64,000 bases of DNA from Spirochaetota bacterium (GCA_017999915.1 JAGNKX010000005.1:124001-188000); one strand, 5' to 3'; numbered from the stretch's first letter, positions 35,357-44,549 are shown. Numbers and translations: made by a program. Notes: a model not told the origin generated them from the sequence alone.

Positions 35357-36922
35357 CTAGCAGACCTTGAACGTGCCGAGATCCTTGTCTCCCTCGACAA
35401 CGTGGACCGCGCAGGCGATACACGGGTCAAAGGACCGCACCACGCGGGCGGCCTCGATGGGATTCTTCGGGTCGGAAATCGGTGTGCCGATGAGGGCCTG
35501 CTCGACGGGGCCCTTGACGCCGTCGTCGCCGCGTGGGCCGCAGAACCAGGTGGTGGGAACGACCGCCTGGTAGTTGGCGATCTTCTTGTCCTTCACCACG
35601 ATCCAGTGGCCCAGGGCGCCCCGGGACGCCTCGACGAGTCCCATGCCTTCGCCGGTGTCGGGGATGTCGAATGAGTTCCTCGGCTTGCCGTTCACGTCAA
35701 GCTCGTCGATCCACTTGTCCATCTCGGCGACGATGAGCTTCGCCTCGATGGCGCGGGCGGCGTGCCGTCCCAGGACCGAGAACACGGCGTTGATGTCGGC
35801 GTTAAAAACTTTCAACAGGTCATCGACTTCCTTCTTGACGGCGGCGTTGCCGGAGAGGTAGCTGATGACCACGCGGGCCAGGGGACCGACTTCCATGCCT
35901 TTCCCGTCGTACCGCGGCGCCTTGAGCCAGGTATAGGCCCCGCCCTTTCCGGGCTGCGGCTCGGTCTGTCCCTGGAAGGGGTGCAGGTTCGAACCGGAGC
36001 TGTAGCGGGAGTACTTGACCTGCTCCTTGATCTTCTCGGCGTCGAAGGTCTCGAGCTTGGTGCCGTAAGCCACGCCGCGCTGGAGGAAGAACTTCTTGTC
36101 GTCGACATCCTGCTCGAAGAGACCGTAGGAGAGGAAGTTCGTGAATGCCCCGATCTTGAAGTAGTCTTTAAAGGTTTTCGCCACGGCGATGACATGGTTC
36201 ATGTACACGTCGTTGACGAAGTTTTCGATCTCCTTGATGTGCTTCTTGTATTCCTTGATCATGGCGCGGGTCGGCACCTGGGTGACGCCGCCGGGAACCA
36301 GGCCGATGGCGTGGGGAGCGCGGCCGCCGATAGCCGCGACCATCTTATGGGCCTTCATCCTAATTTCAAGGGCCTTCACGTAGCCGGCAATCGCGTCGAT
36401 GTTGGTGTCGACGTCCTTGATGTAGAAGTTACCTTCGTAGCGGGGCAGGAAGGGCGCGCCGGCGGTAAGGGCGTCGGCCCGGCCTTTCTTGGTCTTGACT
36501 TCGTTCTCCACCCATGCCTTCAGGTTATTCATCTTGGAATCGCCGCCGTTGTATTTAAGCAGGGCGGTGATGTCCACAAAATCCAGGGCAGCCAGATGAT
36601 AGAAGTGAATCAGGTGAGAATGCATGTAGTTCGCCGCCAGCATCAGGTTCCGGAGAACCCGGCCGTTGTTGTTCGGCTTGATGCCGAAGGCGCCTTCAAG
36701 GCACTTGCTGGAAGCGATGCCGTGGGAAATGGGGCACACGCCGCAGATCCGCTGGGAAAGCTGGTTCGCGTCGAGAGGATTTCGCCCCTGGAATATCTTT
36801 TCGTAACCGCGGAACATGTCGCCGATGCTTTTCGCGTCGACGATCTTGCCGCCTTCAACGTCTATTTCTATTGAAAGATGACCTTCGATCCTTGTTATGG
36901 GATCAATTAATACCTTAGCCAT
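35357..36922 (-). CDS. [NiFe] hydrogenase large subunit
   Basis: A 521-residue catalytic subunit. The L1 motif RICGVCPISHG (Cys60, Cys63) and the L5 motif DPCIACAVH (Cys501, Cys504) supply the four Ni ligands; all are cysteines, with no selenocysteine. A 14-residue tail after His507 should be removed by the maturation protease encoded upstream. The L1/L5 form fits respiratory group 1 enzymes. It should cleave or form H2 in the periplasm after Tat co-export with the small subunit. GGAGGTG precedes the ATG and lies just after the small-subunit stop. Confidence 0.93.
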   Translation of the reverse strand: MAKVLIDPITRIEGHLSIEIDVEGGKIVDAKSIGDMFRGYEKIFQGRNPLDANQLSQRICGVCPISHGIASSKCLEGAFGIKPNNNGRVLRNLMLAANYMHSHLIHFYHLAALDFVDITALLKYNGGDSKMNNLKAWVENEVKTKKGRADALTAGAPFLPRYEGNFYIKDVDTNIDAIAGYVKALEIRMKAHKMVAAIGGRAPHAIGLVPGGVTQVPTRAMIKEYKKHIKEIENFVNDVYMNHVIAVAKTFKDYFKIGAFTNFLSYGLFEQDVDDKKFFLQRGVAYGTKLETFDAEKIKEQVKYSRYSSGSNLHPFQGQTEPQPGKGGAYTWLKAPRYDGKGMEVGPLARVVISYLSGNAAVKKEVDDLLKVFNADINAVFSVLGRHAARAIEAKLIVAEMDKWIDELDVNGKPRNSFDIPDTGEGMGLVEASRGALGHWIVVKDKKIANYQAVVPTTWFCGPRGDDGVKGPVEQALIGTPISDPKNPIEAARVVRSFDPCIACAVHVVEGDKDLGTFKVC

Positions 36923-36925
36923 GTG

Positions 36926-37912
36926 TTACACCTCCGTCCTGTGTTTGAAAACCGACACCCGGTGCTCAGGCTTGATGATACGCTCGTTCCGGGCGGTCAG
37001 GTGTTTGAAGACGCCCCGCTTGCCGTAATCCGGGAATACGTCCTCGGTGCAGCCGATGCAGCCCGCGCCGCACTGGGTGCAGGAATTGACGCCGCCGAGC
37101 CACTTCCGGGCGGGAATATCGCAGCATGAATCCATGCCGAGGCAGCCGACATTGTAGAGGCATCCTTCATCGCCCCAGTTTTTCGCGAACTGGCCGGCCT
37201 TGTAATAGCTCAGGCGCTCGCACTGCTCGTGCACCGTCTTGCCGTAATACATCTTCGGCCTGTTATACTCGTCAAGCTCGGGCATGCCCTTCAGAAGCAC
37301 GTGCAGGAGCGTGCCCACCATCCAGTCGGGATGGGGCGGACAGCCGGGGATATTCAACACGGTCTTGCCTTTCATAAGCTGGCCGAGGCTGACCGCGCCG
37401 GTGGGATTGCCGGTGCCGTTCCGCATTTCGCCGGCCGGTATGCCGCCGTAAGCGGCGCAGGTGCCGACGGAAACCAGGGCCTTGGCGTTGGCGCCGAGCT
37501 TTTCGATCCACTCGCGGGCGCCGATGAGCCTGCCGTCCATCTCGCCGATGGTGCAGTACTTGTCATCCTTGGTGGGGATGGAGCCCTCGACTATGAGCAC
37601 AAAATCCTTCCGGTTTTTCTTGACCGCTTCCTCCAGGACACTGATCGCCACGTGGCCGGTGCCTGCCATAAGCGTCTGGTGGTAATTCAGGCTGATGTAC
37701 TCCGTTATGACCGAGACGATGCTCGGGTCCATCTTGTTCAATATCGATACCGAACAACCGGAACAGGACTGGGCCTGTATCCATATGACCTGAGTCCGCT
37801 CAGCGGCTTTTTCAAGCGCCTTCTTGCATCCCTGTAGTATTACCGAGGGAAAGGCGAAAGCGGCTGTCGTTCCGCCCATAATCTTCAAGAAGTCCCTTCT
37901 GTTCAAAGACAT
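36926..37912 (-). CDS. [NiFe] hydrogenase small subunit with Tat signal
   Basis: About 328 residues. The start is placed at MSLNRRDFLK, where GAGGAGG precedes it, and SLNRRDFLKIMGG gives the twin-arginine signal. QSCSGCSVSILN starts the proximal cluster site, VGTCAAYGGIPA and NIPGCPPHPDWMVGTL follow, and the C-terminal GCLGMDSCCDIP with CTQCGAGCIGCTED supplies medial and distal Fe-S ligands. It wires the Ni-Fe site to an outside acceptor, here probably the c-type lipoproteins of the same operon. No C-terminal membrane anchor was seen. Confidence 0.92.
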   Translation of the reverse strand: MSLNRRDFLKIMGGTTAAFAFPSVILQGCKKALEKAAERTQVIWIQAQSCSGCSVSILNKMDPSIVSVITEYISLNYHQTLMAGTGHVAISVLEEAVKKNRKDFVLIVEGSIPTKDDKYCTIGEMDGRLIGAREWIEKLGANAKALVSVGTCAAYGGIPAGEMRNGTGNPTGAVSLGQLMKGKTVLNIPGCPPHPDWMVGTLLHVLLKGMPELDEYNRPKMYYGKTVHEQCERLSYYKAGQFAKNWGDEGCLYNVGCLGMDSCCDIPARKWLGGVNSCTQCGAGCIGCTEDVFPDYGKRGVFKHLTARNERIIKPEHRVSVFKHRTEV

Positions 37913-37990
37913 ACATATCCTCCTCTTTTTGTTTAATGAGTCGCGGCTTCCGGGATCAATCCCACCGCTCATTATTGAAATCGACTGAAA

Positions 37991-38374
37991 TCAATGACAT
38001 TCCTTGCATCGCTGCGGGCCTTCCTTTTTCTTTATGTGGCAATCCACACACAGGCCATGCATCGTCTCATAGCCATTGTCGCCCTTGTGGCAATACGCGC
38101 ATTGCTTTATCCTTTCAGGGTTAGCTTTTTTATGATGGCAATCATTACAATTCACTCCCATCTTTTCATGGGTCTTATGGGAAAACTTGACCGCACCGAC
38201 AGCGCTTTTCATCGGAGAAGATCCGTCGGCGGACTTGCCATATGCGGTTGTCTTTGAAATGGTTACCATATCGGGGTATTCTTTCCCCGCAACCCAGGGG
38301 TCAAGGCTGCAGGCGTTTACCATGAAAGCGGTCAATGCGGTAATAGATGTGATAAATACTTGCTTACACCTCAC
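37991..38374 (-). CDS. Tetraheme cytochrome c3-like lipoprotein
   Basis: About 127 residues with four CxxCH heme sites: CNDCHH, CAYCHK, CVDCHI and CKECH, the last close to the C terminus. Two SHKTHEK/HH segments provide distal His ligands, as in c3-type cytochromes. The start is placed at a GTG preceded by GGAG at 6 nt; the ATG four codons earlier has no ribosome site. The N terminus then reads as a signal peptide with a lipobox near VNAC. It lies between the protease and the small-subunit genes, so it should be an electron acceptor of the hydrogenase in the periplasm. Confidence 0.85.
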   Translation of the reverse strand: MRCKQVFITSITALTAFMVNACSLDPWVAGKEYPDMVTISKTTAYGKSADGSSPMKSAVGAVKFSHKTHEKMGVNCNDCHHKKANPERIKQCAYCHKGDNGYETMHGLCVDCHIKKKEGPQRCKECH

Positions 38375-38724
38375 GGCATTCTCCATATAATTATTTTACC
38401 TGTACAATCTGAAAGATTTTATTCAGGACATCTACATCCTTTCTGTTAATTTTAGCATACATGTCAACAAAAAAGTTCGTTTTTGAAATATTTTGTTATT
38501 TTTTGTTATAAAAAGAGATGGAGGGAGGGCAACAAAGAAGCTTAATCACTCGACCAATGGCTATAAAAGGATAATTATTAGAGTTGTTGCAAATCTGAAT
38601 CTTTTAATAGGGGTTAAGGGGCGAAGCCCCTTAAAAGCCCCCCGCAGGGTTATCCTGCGAGCGCGAGACGCAGTTTCGCAACAAGTCTATTGAATCAGTC
38701 ACGATATCTTGATACGTTGTGAAT
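38375..38724. other. Intercistronic region with hairpins inside the hydrogenase operon
   Basis: This 350-bp gap separates the maturation protease gene from the tetraheme gene. It contains a perfect 9-bp stem with GAA loop at 38614-38634 (TTAAGGGGC arms) and a 6-bp stem at 38643-38659 (CGCAGG arms). No gene is visible. The hairpins could attenuate or stabilise the transcript between the two genes, or they could mark a separate promoter. Confidence 0.5.
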
Positions 38725-39180
38725 TCAATGAGTAGCGGCATCCAGGATCACTTCAACCGCGCGGGGAATTGAATCCAGAACCGCCTGACTAATCGTCGTA
38801 TCCACGTCGCTTATATTCTCCGGGACAATCCCGACAAATTCAATCTCAGGATTGCTATCCATGATCCGAAGAGTTTTGATCACTTCCATTATCCCCACTT
38901 CATGCATCGAGATCTGCGCGCGACGCTCGACCGCATGTTCGGGAGAAAACCGGTATATGCTCCCCGGCCTGTCGTCGGTCTTGAGGGCGTCGACGATCAC
39001 GATCTTGTCATAACCGTCGATCAGGCCCAGCAGGTCAAAACCGGCCGTGCCGCCGTCGAGGAGCTCCACTCCCTCCGGAAGGGGCATTCCCGATACTTCC
39101 ATGTGTCTTACCAGATATACGCCGAGACCGTCATCACATCTCAACGTGTTGCCGATACCCAATATCAGTACTTTCCGCAT
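38725..39180 (-). CDS. Hydrogenase maturation protease (HyaD/HybD type)
   Basis: About 151 residues, the normal length. It begins RKVLILGIGNTLRCDDGLG, which carries the nickel-sensing Glu/Asp of the M52 family, and has DGGTAGFDLLGLIDGYD and the conserved SMHEVG His segment. It should cut the large-subunit tail after the L5 His. ATG 39180 is used; the GTG two codons earlier is an alternative. It sits between the triheme lipoprotein gene and the tetraheme gene. Confidence 0.88.
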   Translation of the reverse strand: MRKVLILGIGNTLRCDDGLGVYLVRHMEVSGMPLPEGVELLDGGTAGFDLLGLIDGYDKIVIVDALKTDDRPGSIYRFSPEHAVERRAQISMHEVGIMEVIKTLRIMDSNPEIEFVGIVPENISDVDTTISQAVLDSIPRAVEVILDAATH

Positions 39181-39206
39181 CGCCACCCGCTTTCACTGTC
39201 CAATAA

Positions 39207-39518
39207 TCACTGCTTGTCTGTTGCCGTGTGGCATTTAAGACAAGTGTCTTTGGTTATCTGGACAATATCCTTCTGGTGGCAGTTCGAGCAGTTTCTGATC
39301 CTGTCCGGATTCTCCCACTTGTGATGGCATTTATAGCAGTCAATACCCATTTTCTCGTGGGTCTTATGTACGATGTCCATTTCATCTTTGGTGCTTTGCG
39401 TGGACACAATGCGTGTCAACTCGGCCATGTCGGTTGGGCCTTTCTTTTTGCAGGAAAGAACAAAGGCGGGGATCATGAGGATTAAAACACAGGATGTTAA
39501 GGGGATTAGTCTTTTCAT
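39207..39518 (-). CDS. Triheme c-type cytochrome lipoprotein
   Basis: About 103 residues with three CxxCH sites: CYKCHH, CSNCHQ and CLKCHT. The start at MKRLIPL follows AAAGG and gives a signal peptide with lipobox VLSC. HKTHEKMG repeats the heme-ligating segment seen in the tetraheme protein, so the two cytochromes are related. It is the first gene of the hydrogenase operon. The periplasmic lipid anchor suggests attachment to the outer face of a membrane. Confidence 0.85.
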   Translation of the reverse strand: MKRLIPLTSCVLILMIPAFVLSCKKKGPTDMAELTRIVSTQSTKDEMDIVHKTHEKMGIDCYKCHHKWENPDRIRNCSNCHQKDIVQITKDTCLKCHTATDKQ

Positions 39519-39752
39519 ACTGCCTTTACTATGTATATCCGACAATATTGATCCTCATTATTCGTTTCTGTAACCATATTAATGATTACCGGGAATCTTT
39601 ATGAAACTCATTGATAACAATTCCCAATAGTCATCAAATAATTATCAATCAAATTCAAAGCAAATATAAGTTACGCCAACCTAACTTTTTGCGGCGGGGT
39701 GTCAACAGATTTTTCGAGATAGGATAAAAATAACAGTAAAAAAACGGAGGCG

Positions 39753-40610
39753 CTACTCCTTTGCGCCCGCGGCTTTAAGGAGATTGGCCACTTCCTCATG
39801 ACCGTACTGGAGCGCCTTTGTCAGGGCCGTCTGCCCGAAGTTGTCCCTGGCGTTCATATCGGCCTGGTGCTTGATCAAGAGCTTCACCACGCCTGCATGG
39901 CCGTTCAGGGACGCCAGCATCAGGGCCGTTATACCGTAGGAATCGGCAAGTGTTATTTTCGCATTGACACGGGCCCCTGCGCCGAGGAGCAGCGCAGCCG
40001 CGTCCCCATGGCCGGCATAGGCGGCCCTGAGGAGCGGTGTCCAGCCGCCGTTATCCGTCGCGTTCACGCCGGCGTTTTTCTTCAAGAGGAGCTTCACCGC
40101 ACCGTCATGCCCCGCGCCGGCCGCCATGAGGAGGGGGGTCCTGCCATGGTTGTCCCGGGCGTCGATCTGGGCGCCCACCCTGGTCAGGTAATCCATCACA
40201 TCGATGGAACCGTTTTCCGCAGCCCGCATAAGGGCCGATACGCCGTCGTTGTCTTTCGTGTTTACCGCCGCGCCACCGACAATAAGGGCTCTGACCGTCT
40301 CAACGGAACCGCTTTCCGCCGCAGCCATGACGGCGGTCCGGCCGTTGATATCTTTCATGTTAATATCGGCCTTTTTCCCAATCAGAAGTGTCACAATTTC
40401 GCTTTTCCCGGCTTCCGATGCGGCCATCAGGGCGGTCACACCGTCTCCATTCTTCGCATCCACGGGGGCGCCGGCTGCAAGGGCGGAACGGACTCCCTCC
40501 GCATCGCCCTCACGGGCAGCCCTGACGAGGTCTTCGTTGACTCCGCCATAGGCCAGCGACCAGACGCACAATTGGACAAGAAACAATGCGGCACCGATAT
40601 TCCGTCCCAT
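39753..40610 (-). CDS. Exported ankyrin-repeat protein
   Basis: About 285 residues. The start at MGRNIGA follows GAGGAGGG; a longer in-frame form has no ribosome site. A signal peptide (about 1-20) precedes about seven ankyrin repeats, each with a TALM/TPLL helix start and G-H/S-G pattern, for example GWTPLLRAAYAGHGDAAALL. Ankyrin arrays mediate protein binding. No enzymatic domain was seen. The gene stands alone between the hydrogenase operon and creB. Confidence 0.85.
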   Translation of the reverse strand: MGRNIGAALFLVQLCVWSLAYGGVNEDLVRAAREGDAEGVRSALAAGAPVDAKNGDGVTALMAASEAGKSEIVTLLIGKKADINMKDINGRTAVMAAAESGSVETVRALIVGGAAVNTKDNDGVSALMRAAENGSIDVMDYLTRVGAQIDARDNHGRTPLLMAAGAGHDGAVKLLLKKNAGVNATDNGGWTPLLRAAYAGHGDAAALLLGAGARVNAKITLADSYGITALMLASLNGHAGVVKLLIKHQADMNARDNFGQTALTKALQYGHEEVANLLKAAGAKE

Positions 40611-40873
40611 GGGTTCCCTCCTCGCATACCAGCCCCGAGCCTGACGGGGCGCTTTCGCCGCAGCCTGCGACATCACCGCGCCTAGTATCATCCTTATTTT
40701 ACGAATTGTCTATATTTTTTTGGCCCATCAGTGAAAATCGGAACGAAGAACCGGCGAGGCTTGCGGACGACGGAGACGGCAGGCCTTTCATCTCAATCCA
40801 GGAAATTGCACTTGACTGAGGCGCTTCGATCGGCCATTATCGCGGGGAACGAGCGCCTGTACTCTCATCGCCT

Positions 40874-41563
40874 ATGCCGGAAAAACAGACCATCCTCATC
40901 ATCGAAGACGAGCCGGGCATCGCCGACACCGTGACCTATGCCCTGGAGCGCGAAGGGTTCCTTCCCCTCTGGGCGCCCACCGGCGCCGAGGGCATGGCGC
41001 GCCTGGATAGCGGCGGCGTCGACCTGGTCATCCTGGACATCGGCCTCCCCGACATATCCGGCTTCGACCTGGTTAAGGCGATCAGGAAGCGATCCGCCAT
41101 GCCGCTCCTGGTGCTCACCGCGCGGTCCGGCGAGATCGACCGCGTCCTGGGCCTGGAGCTGGGCGCCGACGACTACATCGTCAAGCCCTTCAGCCCGCGG
41201 GAACTCGTGGCCAGGGTCAGGGCGGTGCTGCGGAGAAGCGGCGGCGATAATAACACGGCTGTTCCCGGGAGCGCGTCCTTCTCCATAGACGCCGAACGGA
41301 GGCAGATCACCTACCGCGGAGAGCGGCTGGACCTTGCCCGCTACGAGTACGAGATCCTCTGCCTCCTTATCAGGCGCCCCGGCTGGGTTTTCACGCGGGA
41401 AAAGATAATGGAGATGGTGTGGATCGAGCCTGACGAGAGCTTCGAGCGCACCGTGGACACGCACATCAAGACCATACGGGCGAAGCTGCGCGCCGTGGAC
41501 CCCGGCACCGACCCGATCATGACGCACCGCGGCGTGGGATACTCCCTCAGGGAGGGCCTGTGA
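40874..41563 (+). CDS. creB: Response regulator CreB, OmpR-type
   Basis: A 229-residue regulator. The receiver has acidic EDE near residues 11-13, phospho-acceptor Asp55 (VILDIGLPD) and the Lys in IVKPF. The C-terminal OmpR winged helix (about 130-228) has LDLARYEYEILCLL and RTVDTHIKTIRAKL. It is followed by creC with a 4-nt overlap. In Escherichia coli CreB binds cre tags, and one is visible upstream of creD here. No ribosome site is clear before the ATG. Confidence 0.88.
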   Translation: MPEKQTILIIEDEPGIADTVTYALEREGFLPLWAPTGAEGMARLDSGGVDLVILDIGLPDISGFDLVKAIRKRSAMPLLVLTARSGEIDRVLGLELGADDYIVKPFSPRELVARVRAVLRRSGGDNNTAVPGSASFSIDAERRQITYRGERLDLARYEYEILCLLIRRPGWVFTREKIMEMVWIEPDESFERTVDTHIKTIRAKLRAVDPGTDPIMTHRGVGYSLREGL

Positions 41564-42996
41564 GAATCCGCACGCGCATCCTCATCGGCTTCATCCTTCT
41601 TTACGCCGCCGGATCCTATTTCGTGTTCGACATGGTCGTCAGCGACATCCGGCCGCGCTACCTCGAGGCGGTGGAGGAATCCCTTAACGACACGGCGCAC
41701 CTGATGGCGGCGCTCATAGAATCGGACATGAGGAAGGGGAAATCCCCCTACGAATCCCTGGACGCCGTATTCGGCGCCGTGGCGGGCAAAAAAATCTCCT
41801 CCCGCATCTACGGCCTCACCAAGACCGATATCAACCTTCAGGTATACGTGACCGACGCGCGGGGCATTGTTCGCTATGATTCAAAGGGCGGTACAAGCGT
41901 GGGGAAGGATTTCTCCCGGTGGAACGACGTGCACCGGACCCTGGACGGTGTCTACGGCGCCCGGTCATCCCGCGCGGTGAAGAGCGATCCCTCGACGAAC
42001 GCGCTGTACGTGTCCGCGCCGGTTCGTCACGGAGGCGCGATAGCGGGCGTCGTCACCGTGGTGAAGCCGGAAAACAGCGTCACCCTCTTCATGGCCCTCG
42101 CCCGGAGAAAGATCATAATGGCGGCCGTCATCTCCTGCCTGGCCTTCGCGGCCCTGGGAGTGCTCCTTACCCTCTGGATCAACAGGCCCATCGCCAGGCT
42201 CTTCGGCTACGTGACGTCGCTGCGTGCCGGCGGGCGCCCGGCGTTCCCCCGCCTATCCGCGGCCGAGATCCGCGACCTGGGCGTCGCCTTTGACGAGATG
42301 CGCGCCGAGCTCGAGGGCAAGAACTACATCGAAGGCTACGTCCAGGCCCTCACCCACGAGCTCAAGAGCCCCCTCTCGTCGATCCGCGGCGCAGCCGAGC
42401 TCCTTGACGACGACATGACCGACGACCGTAGAAAAATTTTTCACCGGACCATCCGCGATGAAACGGGCCGCATCGACACCATCATCGAAAGACTTCTTCA
42501 GCTGACCGCCCTCGAGAAGCGGAAGCACTTGAACAATGTCGAGACCATCGATCTTGAAGGCGTCGCCGCCGAGGTCATGGCGAGCCTGGAGCCCCAGGTT
42601 CTCAAGGCGGGCATACAGATAAAGAATGCCGTGGACCCCGGCCACAGGGTCGCCGGGGAAAAATTCCTCATCACCCACGCGGTGCTGAACCTGGTCAAGA
42701 ACGCGGTCCAGTTCACCCCCGCCGGCGGCACGGTCACCCTTTCATCATCGGCGCAGCAAGAATTCACCCTGCTCACCGTAACTGATACCGGCAGCGGCAT
42801 CCCTGATTACGCGCTGGAGAGGGTCTTCGACCGTTTCTATTCCCTTCCGGGGAGGGACCGCACGCGGGGCACCGGCCTGGGCCTCCCCTTCGTGCGCGAG
42901 GTCGCCCTTCTCCATGGCGGATATGTCAAGGTGCGCAACAATGATGGCGGCCCCGGCGTTACCGCGACACTTTCGCTGCCGGCCAAGCGCTCCTGA
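41560..42996 (+). CDS. creC: Sensor histidine kinase CreC
   Basis: A 478-residue kinase with an N-terminal TM (about 5-25), a periplasmic CreC-like sensor (about 30-170), a second TM (about 185-207), HAMP-like linker, and a HisKA domain with His266 in ALTHELKSPLSSIRGA. The HATPase domain has NLVKNAVQFTP (N box), DTGSGIPDYA and GTGLGLPFVREV (G boxes). The GTG start overlaps the creB stop by 4 nt. The pair senses carbon/energy state in enterobacteria; the signal here is unknown. Confidence 0.88.
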   Translation: MRIRTRILIGFILLYAAGSYFVFDMVVSDIRPRYLEAVEESLNDTAHLMAALIESDMRKGKSPYESLDAVFGAVAGKKISSRIYGLTKTDINLQVYVTDARGIVRYDSKGGTSVGKDFSRWNDVHRTLDGVYGARSSRAVKSDPSTNALYVSAPVRHGGAIAGVVTVVKPENSVTLFMALARRKIIMAAVISCLAFAALGVLLTLWINRPIARLFGYVTSLRAGGRPAFPRLSAAEIRDLGVAFDEMRAELEGKNYIEGYVQALTHELKSPLSSIRGAAELLDDDMTDDRRKIFHRTIRDETGRIDTIIERLLQLTALEKRKHLNNVETIDLEGVAAEVMASLEPQVLKAGIQIKNAVDPGHRVAGEKFLITHAVLNLVKNAVQFTPAGGTVTLSSSAQQEFTLLTVTDTGSGIPDYALERVFDRFYSLPGRDRTRGTGLGLPFVREVALLHGGYVKVRNNDGGPGVTATLSLPAKRS

Positions 42997-43137
42997 CAGC
43001 GCATTAACACTATCACGAAATTTTTGGCATACTTAAATTAATTTCTCGATTTTTTTCCGGTGATTTTGTCTAATCTTCATCACGCGGTCGGCCATGGCCG
43101 CATCGCGAGAAATCCACATATCACATCGGAGAAGACC

Positions 43138-43797
43138 ATGAACTATTTAAAAAAGATGGCGGCTTACTGCCTCCTCCTGCTGGCGCCGTGCGCCGTTTTT
43201 GCTGACCAGACATCGGACATGATGGGGGAGTACATGAAAATGGGGGAGAACACCGCCAAGAACTTCCCCAAAGAGCTGGAGGCCCTGATGCCGAAAGGCG
43301 TGCCTGTTAAATCGAAGACCTTTGTTTACGCTGAGACCCAGAACATGTTCCTCTGCCTGGGCATCCAGGGGGAGAAAAACGACCAGCGCAAATTCCACCA
43401 CGCCCTGGAGCTGCAGGTCGGCGTCCTGGCTTACAATCCCCGGACCGCCTCCTACATGGCATCCACCTGGCCCACCATGGCCCAGCAGGCGAAGCAGTAC
43501 GGGAAGATGGACGGTCTCAAGAGCCACGCCAACTACGTTTACGAACCGGTTACCAAGACGACCATCAACGGCGCCGACGTGTACATCCAGAAGTGCACGG
43601 CGAAGGATGTCGAGATCGACGATTTCAAAAAGGTCGACTATGTGTATTATATCGCGGAGGCATCCCTTTACAAGAACAACACGGTGCTGACGATACGGAT
43701 CGTCAACATGCCGGATAAGATCGAAAATGTGACCAACGCCATTAAGGAGATAACGGCATTTTTTCTTGCCGTGAAATGGGATAAGTATATGAAATAG
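43138..43797 (+). CDS. Exported protein of unknown function within the cre locus
   Basis: A 219-residue protein. A signal peptide spans 1-22 (CAVFADQ). The mature part has no recognised domain. GGAGA precedes the ATG. It lies between creC and creD, a position not usual for cre operons, so it may be a target or accessory of the system. Its Met-rich N-terminal mature region and the two cysteines (CLGIQ, QKCTA) are the only notable features. Confidence 0.65.
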   Translation: MNYLKKMAAYCLLLLAPCAVFADQTSDMMGEYMKMGENTAKNFPKELEALMPKGVPVKSKTFVYAETQNMFLCLGIQGEKNDQRKFHHALELQVGVLAYNPRTASYMASTWPTMAQQAKQYGKMDGLKSHANYVYEPVTKTTINGADVYIQKCTAKDVEIDDFKKVDYVYYIAEASLYKNNTVLTIRIVNMPDKIENVTNAIKEITAFFLAVKWDKYMK

Positions 43798-44121
43798 TTA
43801 GCGATGAGGCTATCATTTCATTATTAAAAATTCTCCAGGTATCCGTCACAGGGATTTGAAATTTCTGCTTCTTCATTTTTAAGTGCCGCAGCGCCTTTTG
43901 GTAACACAACAAATCAAGAGTTTGTTATATGACAACACAAGCTCTTGTTTTGTACAATAATTTGCAAAATTTTAACGCCAAAGCTGACATCAGTACGGTT
44001 AGAAAGACAATAAACTTGATTTTAACAAATTAAGACCTTATAATTCAAGTATATAAAGATTAATATTTACACGCTACAAGTCTATAATCAGTATTTCAAA
44101 AATTGTTCGAGGAGGATAATT
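43798..44121. other. AT-rich intergenic region upstream of the small glycine-rich gene
   Basis: This 324-bp gap is clearly more AT-rich than its flanks and includes short repeats such as AACACAACAAATCAAGAG and ACAACACAAGCTCTTG. No gene or clear promoter was assigned. The strong ribosome site of the next gene lies at its right end. Confidence 0.4.
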
Positions 44122-44406
44122 ATGGAATCTTGGTTACCATGGGTCATCCAGTTGATCAGCGGAGCGGCAGGCGGTCTCGGCGCCGGCAAGGTATTAAAGA
44201 ATCAATCTCTCGGCACAATTGGCGATGCGATTTCAGGCGTTGTCGGCGGAGGAATTGGCGGGGTGATCATCAATGTGCTTGCCGGCATCTCGAACAGCGG
44301 CGGTCTTAGCGCCGCCAATATTGGCACGGATGTTGCAAGCGGAGGCGTGGGCGGGGCCGTAGTGATGGTTATTGTAGGCCTCATTAAAAAAGCCATGGGA
44401 AAATAA
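44122..44406 (+). CDS. Small glycine-rich hydrophobic protein
   Basis: A 94-residue protein, 25% or more glycine, with AGGLGAGK, VVGGGIGGVIINVL and GGVGGAVVMVIVGLIKKAMGK. Two helices with GxxxG-like spacing suggest a membrane-active or oligomeric membrane peptide, resembling holin- or bacteriocin-like proteins in composition only. The ribosome site GAGGAGG is excellent, so it is probably well translated. A strong hairpin follows. No family was recognised. Confidence 0.65.
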   Translation: MESWLPWVIQLISGAAGGLGAGKVLKNQSLGTIGDAISGVVGGGIGGVIINVLAGISNSGGLSAANIGTDVASGGVGGAVVMVIVGLIKKAMGK

Positions 44407-44440
44407 CGCACCGGTCCCCGGAATTATTCGGAGAAAGCCT

Positions 44441-44483
44441 CATCCTCGCGTCGTCGGGCTCGAGGCCCGGCGTCGCGAGGATG
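44441..44483. terminator. Hairpin after the glycine-rich gene
   Basis: Ten base pairs (CATCCTCGCG with CGCGAGGATG) enclose an inner 5-bp stem (CGGGC with GCCCG). It begins 34 bp after the stop. There is no T run, so it may be a stabilising structure or a factor-dependent terminator. Confidence 0.5.
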
Positions 44484-44514
44484 CCACAGGTGTTCCCGAC
44501 AGGGATGTCGCAAT

Positions 44515-44549
44515 GCCGGCTTCGCCACGGATGGCGAAAAGAAGCCGGC
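44515..44549. repeat. Nested inverted repeat
   Basis: GCCGGCTT pairs with AAGCCGGC, and an inner TCGCC pairs with GGCGA. It is the second of three stem-loops between the glycine-rich gene and creD. Confidence 0.45.

Noticed and set aside
35762-36874. 370-codon plus-strand frame opposite the hydrogenase large subunit
   Set aside because: Antisense to a gene with all Ni-ligand motifs; no support of its own.
39610-39649. TTGATAA...TTATCAA inverted repeat upstream of the hydrogenase operon as an FNR box
   Set aside because: The half-sites are separated by 24 bp, not the 4 bp of an FNR/CRP site, and the region is AT-rich, so chance is likely.
44515-44549. A CRISPR-like or tandem repeat array upstream of creD
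   Set aside because: The hairpins differ in sequence and spacing and contain no repeated spacer-repeat order.
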